Of a stretch of DNA of 64,000 bases, positions 27,541 to 38,450 are shown one piece after another. The stretch is from Cyanoderma ruficeps (Eukaryota; Chordata; Aves; Passeriformes; Timaliidae). The stretch is from contig VZDJ01007747.1 of NCBI GenBank assembly GCA_008694505.1, positions 31,129,039-31,193,038 of the forward strand, written 5' to 3'. The notes under the pieces were generated by a model. The model was not told the DNA's origin, searched no databases, and saw nothing but the letters and a program-made list of their open reading frames with translations. Every line of letters starts with the position of its first letter. Positions within the stretch are counted from its first letter, which is position 1. The position numbers were made by a program, and so were the translations under genes.

Positions 27541-28045
27541 CTGACTTTTGTTCCCCTCAAAGATCCATGTTTGTGTTTGTTTGAGTTTTTGCCCCACAGC
27601 TGAAAACTGTGGGTACATCATCATAGTTGTTTTTTGGTTGATGGTTCATCAGGGTGAGTTTATGCCAGTTTAGGATAACCATGTTTTTCCTTTTCTGGAA
27701 CCCAGTTTTTACAAGCTGTATGATACAATCCAATAATCTCAGCTTTCTCCTTGTAGGACCCACAAATTTGATGCTTCCTAAAGCATTGCCCCAAGGCACA
27801 GAATGAAGCAGGGCAGACAGGGGTAGTTGGAGTTTTTCGGGCACTTGGAGACATCTGGTTCTTCCATTGCCAACCTCCTGGCATCACATCTGGAACGTGA
27901 GCACCCAGCGCTGGGAGGGCCACCAGGAGACCAGGAGGCAATTGGAGCTGGCTGAGAGGTGACCAAGGGATGAGGAAACAGCAATGGATCATTCCTGATC
28001 TCCTAGCAATATGTGATTGTCCTTCCAAAACATTACAGGCCATAG
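27541..28045. other. Unclassified GC-richer block
   Basis: About 500 bases with clearly higher GC than the flanks, richest at 27,840-27,970. Minus-strand open frames of 127 and 95 codons overlap in different frames. The 127-codon frame is cysteine-containing and proline-rich in its first half, but I recognise no zinc knuckle, protease or other domain. Phrases such as GGAACGTGAGCACCCAGCGC look repeat-like. An old ERV internal fragment or a non-coding exon are both possible. I do not assign a function. Confidence 0.35.
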
Positions 28046-29889
28046 ATGGAAATGAAAAAAAATCCAGGAGTTCTGCATTCCCATCTTGCTAATTTACACT
28101 TTGCTCTTGTTTTGCTCTCTACTTATAAACGGATAAAATTTCCAGGAATAAATAATTTTTTATGGAGTAATGCAACATGTCTTTTTCACATCTGAGTATA
28201 ATTGCTTCAGCGTAGATAAATGGAAAATCATTTGATAATGACATCCTTACTAGAATAAAAGTAAACATCCAGAAACACAGAGGTGAAATGCAAAAATATC
28301 CTTTAGGACAGGAGTCAAGGAAGGGAGGAGAAAAAACTAAATAAGAAAGTTTTGTTTTCTATGAGAGGAAGAAACAAACATAATATTTGAAAATATGTTA
28401 CTCTGTTTACTTCATTTTTTAATTTTTAAATTTTTTTTAATTATTTTGAATGCTTAAAATATTAGGCACAGAATATTAAAAATAAAAGCAAATTGAAATT
28501 TCAGTTGACTCATTAAACAAGCAGATATGTTGTGCTCAGCACAGACATTACAGTGATGCTAATATTGCTGTGTTTTGCAAACTCATCCATTGCACAATTA
28601 CCAACAAAAAAGGTAAAGATAAACTGTGCAGCACATCCCTTAGGTTCAGCAAATCAAAAGAATTGGATCAAAAGAAACCTCCAGAGTTGAGGACACTGAA
28701 AATGTTTCTTCTTCTGACTTCCTCAAACTGAAGTTAAGAATCACACAAAAGAAAGCACAGTCACCCACATAAGTAAATATCAGAATTGCTGTGTCTGTGA
28801 AATTTGATATCAAGTCTCTAAACTGCAGCTAGAAAAATTAGTGGCATCCACTGCAGAGCAGGTAAATTTGCTAAATGGAAATGATGGGAAGTATGTCCTG
28901 CTGCTTCCAAATGACAGGAGGCAATTTCATGTAAAGTGCACTAAAACAATCTGGTTATGTGGTGACCAAGACTTTGGTACTATGTACCTTAAAGAATGAC
29001 GTGCACCCAACTCACCCAACAGAAATTAATGAAGTTGTGATGAAAGAGCTTGGTAGCTTTCAAAAAGAATTAGGAATTTAGGAACACTTAAATTACATGG
29101 GAATTGTTAGTACAAAAATATATCTGTGAAAGTAAAAAGATATTATTAAAACTGCTGAGCCCTCTCTAACCCATCTCTAGGGTTTGAGTTTGTACTGTTG
29201 ATTAGGTTGATTTTATTGTTTTTTTGTTTTTATTTTGTTTTTATTTTGTTTTGGTTTGGTTTTTTTTAAATGAGGCACCAAAGACAAAATCAGTAAGGAC
29301 CTCCTAAAGACCTGGTATAAGTTACTTGCTTCTGTTTCCTTTCCCATCTCCTCCCTCCTCCAAACAATTGCCAACCTTTTGAACAATGTGCCCTCCTGTG
29401 TGAGCTATGCTTCTTTCATGACTAATCTCTTTTTCTCTTTTCCGTATCCTCTGCTGTTTTTCACAATATGAGTTTTGTTCTTATCCTGAAGACTGGGAAG
29501 TTGCCTTCAGTTTCAAGGCAGTTAAGAAGAATGTTGATGATCTGAGCCAGAGCAGACATGGTAACAAAACCCAGAAATGCTTTAAAATAAAGGAAATTAA
29601 GTTTACCTGAGAAGAAATGGGGGAAGGAAAACAGGTTAACATAAGCCTTGAATAACTGCAAGAAACATTTATTGCTAAAAATCTATAACCTTTCTGTCTA
29701 GTTTCATTGGTGAACCAATGTGAGCCTCTCTCTCTTCTCCTTCCTTCCTCATTGCAAATAGTTGTAAAACTCAATAACAGAGAAACAGACAGAAAATCCA
29801 ATTTTAGTTATAATTTCCTCAATTCCTTCTGTTAGAATCTATGCCTGTCTTCATGCTGGTTGGTTGCTGGGAGAAGGCAATCAGAGAGC
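28046..29889. other. AT-rich non-coding DNA with T-rich tract
   Basis: A low-complexity T-rich tract with TTTTG and TTTTATTTTG units is at about 29212-29270. An AT-only patch is at 28415-28445. A perfect AP-1-type TGACTCA is at 28506-28512, and TGTGCTCAGCACA, a Maf-like palindrome, is at 28531-28543. These are sequence matches only. No coding region is supported. Confidence 0.5.
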
Positions 29890-29940
29890 AGAACAGAGTG
29901 TTAAATTAAGATTTAAGAACAGAGTGTTTAGTTAAGATTT
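29890..29940. repeat. 26 bp tandem duplication, two copies
   Basis: AGAACAGAGTGTTAAATTAA and the next bases are repeated immediately as AGAACAGAGTGTTTAGTTAA, with a period of 26. Only two or three positions differ, so the duplication is relatively recent compared with the CR1 copies. Confidence 0.85.
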
Positions 29941-30430
29941 GGCACTGTTTTCCTTTGAATTTGTCTGGAATTAGAATTTTGTAAAAGATACCTGTCTTTA
30001 GGATAAAATAGCTCAGGAGATCAATGCTCATTTCTTTGTAATCCGTCTGTATTTGTATAAATTCATGTTGTTATCTAAAAAGTCATAATACAAAAACACA
30101 GTGTGAGAGGGCAATGAGACACTCAAAGGATACTTAACGTGCTTGGTCTCAATCAAACAATTTCAGATATTAAGTTCACATTTTTGTCACTTGTAATGAT
30201 ATAAAAATGTCAGGAGTGATAACAGTATTTCAAGGGATATGGATAAAGTCCCACTGAAGGACAAGCAGGGTTTAAAAAGAAAGAGGTGGAAATAAGATAA
30301 AACAAGTGTTTAATTGACCTGGTAATACTCTCGAGCTGTTTTGAGCTGATCTTGAAATTTTCATAATGTATTAGTGTGGGAGAAATTGTAACATCTTTCA
30401 AGGTCAGTGGCATTTTGCAGTGTTTTACCA

Positions 30431-30912
30431 GTACCTGTCACCATTCTAGTAATTCCTTTCATGTTGTCCTTCCTCTATGCCTCCCTAATGCTGGTGTTCC
30501 CCAGTTCCATGCATGGGTAAAGTCCTCACCCTGCACGTGATGTGACAGTCATAACTACCCCGCTGGTGGTCCCCATTCCAAAGTTATCCTTGCCATTGTA
30601 GCCTTCAAATTCTGTCATTGTAATTCCCCTAATGTGGGGTTGGTTACATGTGAAGGCCATTCAGAAGCCACAGCTGCTGTGCTATGCAGAGACCAGGTTG
30701 CTTGGTGATGATAGCTATAGAGAGAATGTGAAACTTCATTGGTTCCAGATTTGCTTTCAGGATGTTGCTGTGGTCTATAAATAGCTTCTAGGTTTGAGTA
30801 TGTATTGTCTGAGAACCTCTACTCTCCCTGCACTGCTGTCACAATTAAAGACAGGTGCCCATCAGGACATGCATTCATGCAGCTCTCCTTTATCAGTGAG
30901 CACACAGAACAT
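30431..30912 (+). mobile_element. Possible solo LTR with promoter and poly(A) signals
   Basis: Composition rises above the flanks. In order on the plus strand are an inverted CCAAT box (ATTGG, 30738-30742), a TATA box (CTATAAATAG, 30775-30784), an ATTAAA polyadenylation signal at 30844-30849, and a short downstream part ending near CACACAGAACA. CCAAT, TATA and poly(A) signal within about 110 bases is the compact arrangement of a retroviral LTR (U3-R-U5) and is unusual for a host gene. No internal viral sequence adjoins it. The 5' end and a target duplication were not found, so the left boundary is a guess. Confidence 0.4.
30775..30784 (+). promoter_or_regulatory. TATA box candidate within the possible LTR
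   Basis: CTATAAATAG fits the TATA consensus closely. It lies about 33 bases downstream of an inverted CCAAT pentamer and 60 bases upstream of an ATTAAA. A transcription start near 30805-30810 would follow if it is functional. Activity is not shown. Confidence 0.4.
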
Positions 30913-33431
30913 TGAACACCTTCATTTCACACAGGTACAACCATATATGGTGCCTAAAAGCTAAATCCAAATTTTATTAATGTAATTTCTAATTATTGCC
31001 TGTGCTCATAAGAGAAAATTAAACTCATTGTTTATTTTGGTTTTCTTTTCTAAAAAACCTGTGTTTGTTAAACTATGCCTTAGTGGTGTTCGTATTCCAG
31101 AATTATAAAGTATAAGCTTGTCAATGCTAATAAACAGGGAAATCCATGTAAATACTGCTAATCTTCATGAATTTTGCTGTGTTATTTTAAACATGACGTT
31201 CTTAGACTTACCAAGAAGACTTGAAAGGAAGCAGCAGTTAGAGATGCAGATTCCCTTATGGATATTAGATCTGGCAATATATTTTTGCATCCATGGATTA
31301 TACTGACAATTGAAAAATAAAAAAGGGTTCTCAGAACCTTAATACAGTCAGGTAAACCTCCAAATTTCAAATCACATGTGGGTATTGATTTCAAGTTTCA
31401 AACTAGTCCATGTTTTGATACTAATTTAGGAACTATTGCACTTGAAAAACAAGAAATTGGGTAGAAGTACCCCTAGAGTCCTAGTCTGCTTATTTAACTA
31501 GGCACTCATGCATTCCTGCCAAATCTGGTTGTCATGAAAGTCAATTTATTTGTTCATTATGTGACATTTGAAACCATTCAAGCAATTGTGAGATGGAATT
31601 AAAGTCTCTGCTGAAATGTTTCACTGACTGGAATATTTTGGTCATTATTGAAGGCAATGTGAGATGTGGTGATAGGGTGTGAAAATGCCCTGAAATATTA
31701 AAGCCACATTATTGATAACATTGGAATTTACACATGTTGGCACATTATAATGATTTTTTTTTAGCAGGAATGGCTCTGACTTATTTAGAACCTGTGGACC
31801 TGGAAGACTGAAATTTAAGCCATTTTCAAAAGAAAATTATCTGATAACATTAGCTCTGTTCCCTTGCCAAACAACATTCCATTAACCAGCTGAAATGGGA
31901 CTTAATAACAATCACATAAACCAATTAGTCTCAATTTATAACTCCATTAGGGGTGTTATTCATCACCACATGGCTTTATGGAACTGTGGTTTCTTCTTAC
32001 ATTAGCAGATTAAGTAACAAATATGGCCTGGGGTGCTAAACAAAAATGTAAATGCAGATTGAAAAAAGAAAGACTTACGTCTCTGAAAACAGAAAATTTT
32101 GAAATCTCATACTTCTTACACATTCAAAAGAGAAATTCTAAACTTAAAAACCAAAATATATCTGTGTCTAAAAGTATAGACAGAAGCTGGATGAATAGTT
32201 TCATGATGTTTAAGATCAGAGGGTTGCCAAAAAATCTGAATGTTGTCTAAATCACAGACCATTCACTCAGTTACCGATATACTGATCCTAACAACAGCAG
32301 GAAGAAGAAAACTCACATCTTCCGTGGAATGATTTTGGTTGTGTGCATGGAGACTGTTGTTACCATCAGCCCTGGCAATTGATTAATCCTATTTTGGGAT
32401 GTTCCTACTTGATGAATCATGGTTCTTTTCACACTAGAAGGTACCATAAAACTCTTTACAGGCGCCTGCCAAATTAGGTACAGAACCTGTCCCTGTCTTG
32501 ATCCAGTGATCTGTTTGATTCTGATTCATTTAGATTTTACTAGAAAATGTGGAAAAAAATTGTCAAAATACTTCTTCCATAAAATGTTTTAAAAACAAGT
32601 GTTTATACTGTATCAGTTTTGGTGTTCTAGAGAACATGTAAAGGACTACAAAGCTCTTTACTTTGCTTTTGGAATAGTTATTTTTATTCCAAAAAGTATC
32701 CAAAATTTCAAAATTTTTTCTGTTTAATTTGTTGATATGAAGGTTTTTTTCACTTGAAACATGCATATGGAGGTCTGTTTGAAAAATGTTTTTAAATTTT
32801 GATTATTTTTTTTAATCTGATGCTTTTTTTCTTCTGAAACAACCACATTTTTACAAAACTTAGCAGATTCTTCATATAATAGAGACATATTGCTAAAGAG
32901 TTTGGAGTGCACATTTTGATGCAGTCTTAGACCATTCCTTGAAAATCTTTCTTCATTTTAAAAATATTGTTTCCTGAGTTTTAGAGGCATTAAAGACTGT
33001 AAATTACAATTCAATCACTGTAATCTACTCTACCCAAAACTTGTTATGAGATAAATGGAAAATTTCTAAATGTAATTGCATGTGAAGTCACATACCTGAT
33101 GTTCTGAAGTAATGGATTCATGGGGAATAAATGAAGACTGTGGGCATTTTTTACTATTTTCCAATGGGAACGTTGGTATACATTTTATAGATTTTTAAAA
33201 TTTTGGGATTAGACCTAATACCACCAATGAATATTATGTATGCAAACAAACTCTGCCAGATGAAGAAAAGGGAAACTAAGAACTAGAACAGTGAATACAG
33301 ATGGCCTGAAAAAGCAAAGGTAAAGATCAGCTTTTAAATACAACATTCTATGTATTAGAGTGACATGTGTAAAAAACAGATTAAAGTTTGTGAACTTTCT
33401 TTAAAGTTGACACATGCAGGCTTTAAGATAA
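30913..33431. other. AT-rich non-coding DNA, possible conserved segments
   Basis: No gene or transposon recognised. The parts at about 31840-32010 and 32290-32480 are not low-complexity and are dense in homeodomain-like (TAAT, CAATTAG), GATA-like (TTATCTGATAA) and OTX-like (GATTAATCC) words. That is the look of vertebrate conserved non-coding elements, but such words are also common by chance in AT-rich DNA. Confidence 0.4.
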
Positions 33432-33454
33432 TTTACCTTTGCTACAAAGGTAAA
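33432..33454. repeat. Perfect inverted repeat, 10 bp arms
   Basis: TTTACCTTTG, then the 3-base spacer CTA, then CAAAGGTAAA, its exact reverse complement. It is separated by a single base from a second perfect inverted repeat at 33456-33474. Confidence 0.9.
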
Positions 33455-33455
33455 A

Positions 33456-33474
33456 TTTGTACCTTTGGTACAAA
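33456..33474. repeat. Perfect inverted repeat, 8 bp arms
   Basis: TTTGTACC, spacer TTT, then GGTACAAA, its exact reverse complement. It shares the ACCTTTG word with the neighbouring palindrome, so the pair may have arisen by a local inverted duplication. Confidence 0.9.
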
Positions 33475-35934
33475 GTAGTAAACTCTTCTTTTTTCTTTCA
33501 CTTATTCCCACCAGATCTCCAAAAGGTCTTGTGGTAATTGTCTTTCTACTTTGGTTTTTTTTTTTCCCAAATGGCGCTTCTCAAAAAGAGACAAAAATGC
33601 ATTTCTGTTTTAAGGGATGCTGTATTAGTTTAAAACAGTACAAATGAGAAAGAATCTCATCAGGAGTTCTAATTTTATTTAGTGTTATGTCAGAGCAGCC
33701 TCATTTGGTTTAGCTCATAGTTGACTTGAAGGGAATGAAAATTAAATGCCAATTTTTTTCAAAAAGTGATGTAGGATATTCAGGGAAGAAGAAAGAGCAT
33801 GGCTAAAGCAAGAGGAGAATATGAGGGCAGGATGGAAAGCAGGAGAGAATGTGGACACAGACAGATGAATCATTAGGGTGCTGGAGAGCCTCCCAATTGC
33901 TCTGTTTGTCATACGCACTTTTTAAGAGGGCATCACATCTTGTCCACAAAAAAATGTAGGTACAAGATGTATAACCACCAACTAGAAAATTCTTTCAGAT
34001 ACATCTGTATTAGTGTCTCTCAAATTTTGCACACAGACACAGAGAAAGTGTAAATCTGGGTCCTAATTTTTTAGAGAAACTAAATTTAAGGAAATTTAAA
34101 TCTAGGAAACTAAATTTAAATTTTAGGACACTCTAATTTTTAAGGGAAACTAATTGTTTTAAATGTCCAACTATATAAAGAGAAATCACAGACAGCCACA
34201 CACATTTCTCTGTATACTAGTTAATCAGCAATGCACAAAATACCTAAAATATCTTGAACTGAATATTTTTTAACCTGTATCCTCATATGGTTTCATTCCT
34301 TGTAACTTAAGCAATTTTGGGTCTACTAGCCAGAGGTAAAATTACAGTGACAAGTTAATGCCTGGCGGATTCAAAGCATGTTGGATGGAAGTGTGACTGA
34401 TATTTCCTTTAACTAAGGCGTCCAAAGATAGCTTTTTCGTCTTTTTTCCTCCTTTGCATTGTAACTGAATTTCATTTTCACATTAGCATTTAAGAACAAT
34501 TTCAGATAATCTTCCCAAGTAGTGCCACTTACACCTCTGAAATAGAAATCTGTTAATTTCAGGTTTTGTTTTGTTTTATTGATGTGAAGATTAATTGCCT
34601 AGGATGGAGGATGATTTCTCTACGCTCTTTTCTGTTCTTTTTTGCCTTCACTGAAAGTCTAATCAATGATTTTAAAGTATAAGGATAATTTCCATGTTGG
34701 ACTAACCTCACCTTTAATTATAATTCCCTCAAAACTAGAAAAATCTGCTGATGAATGACTTAAAATTTGACCTATTTTTTAAATTGCTGTTTTCATTTAT
34801 GCAGAAATTTCATACTACATACATCCACTTTAAGTATCCATTTGAACATGCTGCACAATCAGTGCCATAGAATTTCTGTTACAAAAATCAAACCCATTTT
34901 CTCTTCTCTGTTTCTAAATACCTTTGTAGCAGAAGTGAAATGTGAGGATCTTCCCAAAGAGCTATGCTTTCCAGTTTCCTCTGCTACATAAGTATACATT
35001 TATAGGGGTTCCCTGAACATGTCATCTTTCAAGTCAGAAATTTTGTCTTGATTTAGATTAGAGAATCTGTTTGTCTATAATCTCCATGCATTTGGATGCA
35101 TAATACAGACAAGGCAAGGGTACTCACATGTCTAGAGAACCAAGATATGCTGGATCTATTCTATGTGTCAGTTAAGTTTAACATTTGGCATGCGTGATAT
35201 TTACTGTGTGAGAACTGATCCTTTGTCTGCAATACCCTACACAATGCTGAAACACCTTTCCATGTCTTTCCAAGCAGCTCTACGTCCAAGACATGCACAA
35301 AAGCCAGAAAAAGCTTTCAGGAGAAAGTTCCTCCAGAGGAGTTTGGGTCAACTTTCTTTTTAACAAGTAGACTTAGGAGAAAAACTGACTTCCAGGGAGA
35401 ATAATGTTCTTTAAGATCTCGATAATGGAAAACAAATGGAGAGATTGATGATTAATTATTTCATTTTAGTCGAGATCCAATAACTATTTCAACAGGATTG
35501 ACTGTAAACTGTTTGCTCTGTGGAAGATGCCCTCAACTTGAACTGGTTTTGGTATCGTTTCTACAGGTTTTCCTCTTTCTAGTCTCTAGTCATAGTTCAT
35601 CAATCTCTTAGATGGACTGAGATGCAGATGCTCCAAAGGTTCTCCCGTCAGCATAATGCATATGAAATAGTTGGCTTTGACATTTAAAAGTGTGGGAAAC
35701 TGATAAAGAAATTGAATGAATGCATTAATAGAATTTAAATGCTTTGCATCCTGTCTAATAGTTTTCTTGTAGACACTCAATGTTATTGATACAAGTCTGA
35801 CTTTCCATCACATGTAAACGAAAAACACATTTTCACAGTTTCACTTATCAGAAATGCACAAGAACTTATTTTTCTGAACAGAGTCACTGTAGTGGAGTAA
35901 AACTCAGGCTTTTACCCTCTTTCAAAGTCACTGT
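33475..35934. other. AT-rich non-coding DNA
   Basis: Nothing coding is supported; open frames are at most 74 codons. A locally reiterated AAACTAAATTTAA patch is noted separately at 34062-34156. No mobile element is recognised. Confidence 0.5.
34062..34156. repeat. Irregular GGAAACTAAATTTAA reiteration
   Basis: The words GAAACTAAATTTAA and CTAATTTTT(T)A occur repeatedly within about 95 bases (GAAACTAAATTTAAG, GGAAACTAAATTTAAA, GGGAAACTAATT). It is an imperfect local reiteration of roughly 30-45 base spacing in low-complexity DNA. Confidence 0.6.
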
Positions 35935-36454
35935 GTTGAGACATGATAATGACCCCACAGCTTGATACGGTTTAACATTGGTACTCCCCAGTTTGGTGCT
36001 CCCACTGGGACCCTACAAATCAGGTGCTGCCCTCCCCTGTGGCAGACTGGAGAGGAGAATTTAGGGCATGAATAGTAAAGGTCATGGATTAAGCTAAGAA
36101 AAATTTACTGGAAACAGAAATAAGAAAATTAACAGTAACAGCAATATTCATTAAAAAGTGTACAAGAGACAGAGTGATTCACATGCAAAATGCTCACTGT
36201 GGAGCTTGACCCAACCCTGTCCAACTACTGACACTTTACCCCAAGGGGTCCCTCCAGCTCCGAACCTGCATTACCCAACCCCTCCCTCTGACACCTTTAT
36301 TCAACTGGAAGGAACCCCTTCTTCCCAAAAGAGACTCCCTTCCCCCTGCACCTGGAAATGAGGTGAGGTTGTACAGAAAACCTCCAGGTCCTAGCCATGC
36401 CCCTCTCTTGACTTTTGCAAAAATTAACTTTGTCCTGGCCAGAACCAGGATGCA
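35935..36454 (-). mobile_element. Solo LTR of an avian endogenous retrovirus
   Basis: On the minus strand the block starts TGCATCCTGGTTCTGGCCAG and continues with GGACAAAGTTAATTTTTGCA, an opening I associate with abundant songbird ERV LTRs. It continues through GGCTAGGACCTGGAGG-type sequence, a GC-rich middle, and a section with GGGTCCCAGTGGGAGCACC near the other end. Composition differs sharply from the AT-rich flanks. No retroviral gene sequence is attached, so a solo LTR left by recombination is inferred. The start at 36454 is well placed; the far end (35935-35985) and target duplications are not resolved. The family name is left open because no library search was possible. Confidence 0.72.
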
Positions 36455-37436
36455 GCTTTATAAAAACAGCTATTAATTCAGAACACGCTATCGTTAGAGC
36501 TAATAAATAGCTGGGTGTAGTAATCTATAAATATCTATGTAATTAAAACATATTAAGTAACGCAAATTTATTCTTCTATTTGGGCTGGGCAAGGGTCTTA
36601 AAATTAGTGGGCAAATACCAGTAACTGGAAGTATCCAAAATTAATGTATTCTCAAATTAAGATTATGCCATTTCTTAGGACATACTTGGTTGGTTATTAT
36701 CAGTTCCATCATTCTCTCTTGTGCTCACTTGTGAATGATCAACCCTTTCCTTTCTCAGGCAAATTAGATATATTCCTCTCTATACTACAATGATATATTC
36801 ATGAGATAATGGGACAGCTCAATAGAAACCTGTGCTAACTTCAATGCATCATCTAAATCTCATTTTTAAGAACAAAGAAGTACTAATAAGACATAATGAA
36901 ATTCCTTCTCAGATTTATGGTTCAACTCTGCACTTGGAGAGAAAGGATGCCTTTATCCTCAATCTATTTCTTGTCTCCTGGGGAACAAATATTCCAACCT
37001 ACCTCTTCAATTCCCCATCAGATCATATTCAGTTTTCATTTTAGACTATGATGAATTGATGCCACAGTTTCAATTCTGTGTAAACATCTTCCCTCTGAAT
37101 GTGACAATAAGGAATAATCTAGGAATGTTATTCATATTATAATTAAAATCTGAAGTATTCACTTCATTTTTGACTACTTTCTGCAATATCGATTTTAAGT
37201 AATAATTAACACTCTTTTGAAGTAACATAGGCTGACCACTTTAATGTATTTCCTGGACTATGTCAAGAAAAGCTTAGACAGTTCTGGTAAATCACCAGTT
37301 ATTGCAATCAATAATAGCTCATGCTGAATAAATTGTAACCATAATATTTTTCTGATGTTATCTAAGATATAGATATGAATAATGATATGCTTGAGGTGGA
37401 AACTGTAGTTTGCTCATTGGATTTGATCCCAAGGTG
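36455..37436. other. AT-rich non-coding DNA
   Basis: No gene or transposon. A short stretch at 36470-36580 is rich in TAAT-type words beside a few CpGs (CGCTATCGTTAG) and could be regulatory, but nothing decisive is visible. Confidence 0.45.
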
Positions 37437-37545
37437 AATGACATCAATTAAAAACCTCTTTTCTCTTATGTTATGCTTTGGAGCAAGCCTAATGACATCA
37501 ATTGTAATAGTCATTTCCCTTATATTATGCTTTGGAGCAAGTCCT
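37437..37545. repeat. 54/55 bp tandem duplication, two diverged copies
   Basis: Copy one (37437-37490) and copy two (37491-37545) both begin AATGACATCAATT and both end with TTATGCTTTGGAGCAAG followed by (T)CCT. The ends match almost perfectly, while the middle (about 20 bases) differs by several substitutions and a one-base indel. Confidence 0.92.
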
Positions 37546-38239
37546 AAATTATAAAAATGTACTTACTGCGGTTTTAATTTGACAATATTGAGATAAAAAT
37601 TAGACCTAACATATTAGCAAGCATTCTGCAGTTCTGGGTCACAGGAATGGGTGGACATAAGTCAGCCTTTCATTACCGCTGTCGAAAAGGTAAGTAGTCT
37701 ATTCATTATTACTTTTCCCAGGACAAGGAAGAAGATAAAAAGACTTTACTAAGGTGAGAAATATATATTTTTGTTTTACAACTAAATAAGAAAAGGTCAA
37801 ATAAAACAACAGATTTTAATTTGGTTGGATAGTTACATTGGATCATGAACACAAACTGCACAGTTTATTGTCAATGCACTTGTCACTCAGTTTTGATTGC
37901 TTAGCAGCTATGAATGGTCTGAAATTTACATGTATTATAATTTTAATTTCATATAATTGTACAACAATGTTTTCATGTCTTATTATGGGAAAGATTATGA
38001 CAGCATTTTTCTTTATAATACAATTTTAATTCCTACTGAAATGGATGCTTTTGTGTGGGTATGCCTCATTTCCTCCATGAGAGAGAGCGTGAGTGTATAA
38101 GCTGCCTCCTCCCAGCTTCATGCACTTTTATACTCTCTGTCCTGTCACAAAATAGGGTCTTTGGATCTTTTCTGGTCTTCATTAATTGCTTCTCCCAGGA
38201 AGTAGGAAGGACCTGATTTCATACACCAGTGGGCTGCCT
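37546..38239. other. AT-rich non-coding DNA
   Basis: A 63-codon plus-strand frame at 37838-38029 is hydrophobic but AT-driven and has no supporting context. From about 38040 the composition becomes more balanced and leads into the stem-loop and AATAAA segment. Confidence 0.45.
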
Positions 38240-38290
38240 TTTTGTAGCTGCCTGAACCCAATGTTCCAGTCAGGAGATGCAGCTACAAAA
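38240..38290 (+). other. Stem-loop with 12 bp perfect stem
   Basis: TTTTGTAGCTGC (38240-38251) pairs exactly with GCAGCTACAAAA (38279-38290). Inside it, CTGA (38252-38255) can pair with TCAG (38270-38273), with a five-base bulge GAGAT on the 3' side and a 14-base loop. The size is near the lower end for a microRNA precursor hairpin. I do not recognise a known mature microRNA. Confidence 0.6.
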
Positions 38291-38444
38291 GTTGCCACTT
38301 TACAAGTAGAAGGTGTGCAATTTGCACTTGTTCCATGTCTTTTTACCTGACAATGTGAAATTGCTAGAACAGGCTCAAGTGGAATCAGCCCCTGTGGAAG
38401 TGGAAAGAGAGGATGCTCTTGTGGCTCCTGATGTGTAGAATGAC

Positions 38445-38450
38445 AATAAA
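38445..38450 (+). promoter_or_regulatory. AATAAA polyadenylation signal candidate
   Basis: GACAATAAAG is followed by a C/T-rich stretch. This lies about 400 bases downstream of a TATA-like GTGTATAAGC (38094) in a patch of balanced composition. A short non-coding transcript or a retroelement end could account for it. No coding frame accompanies it. Confidence 0.3.
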
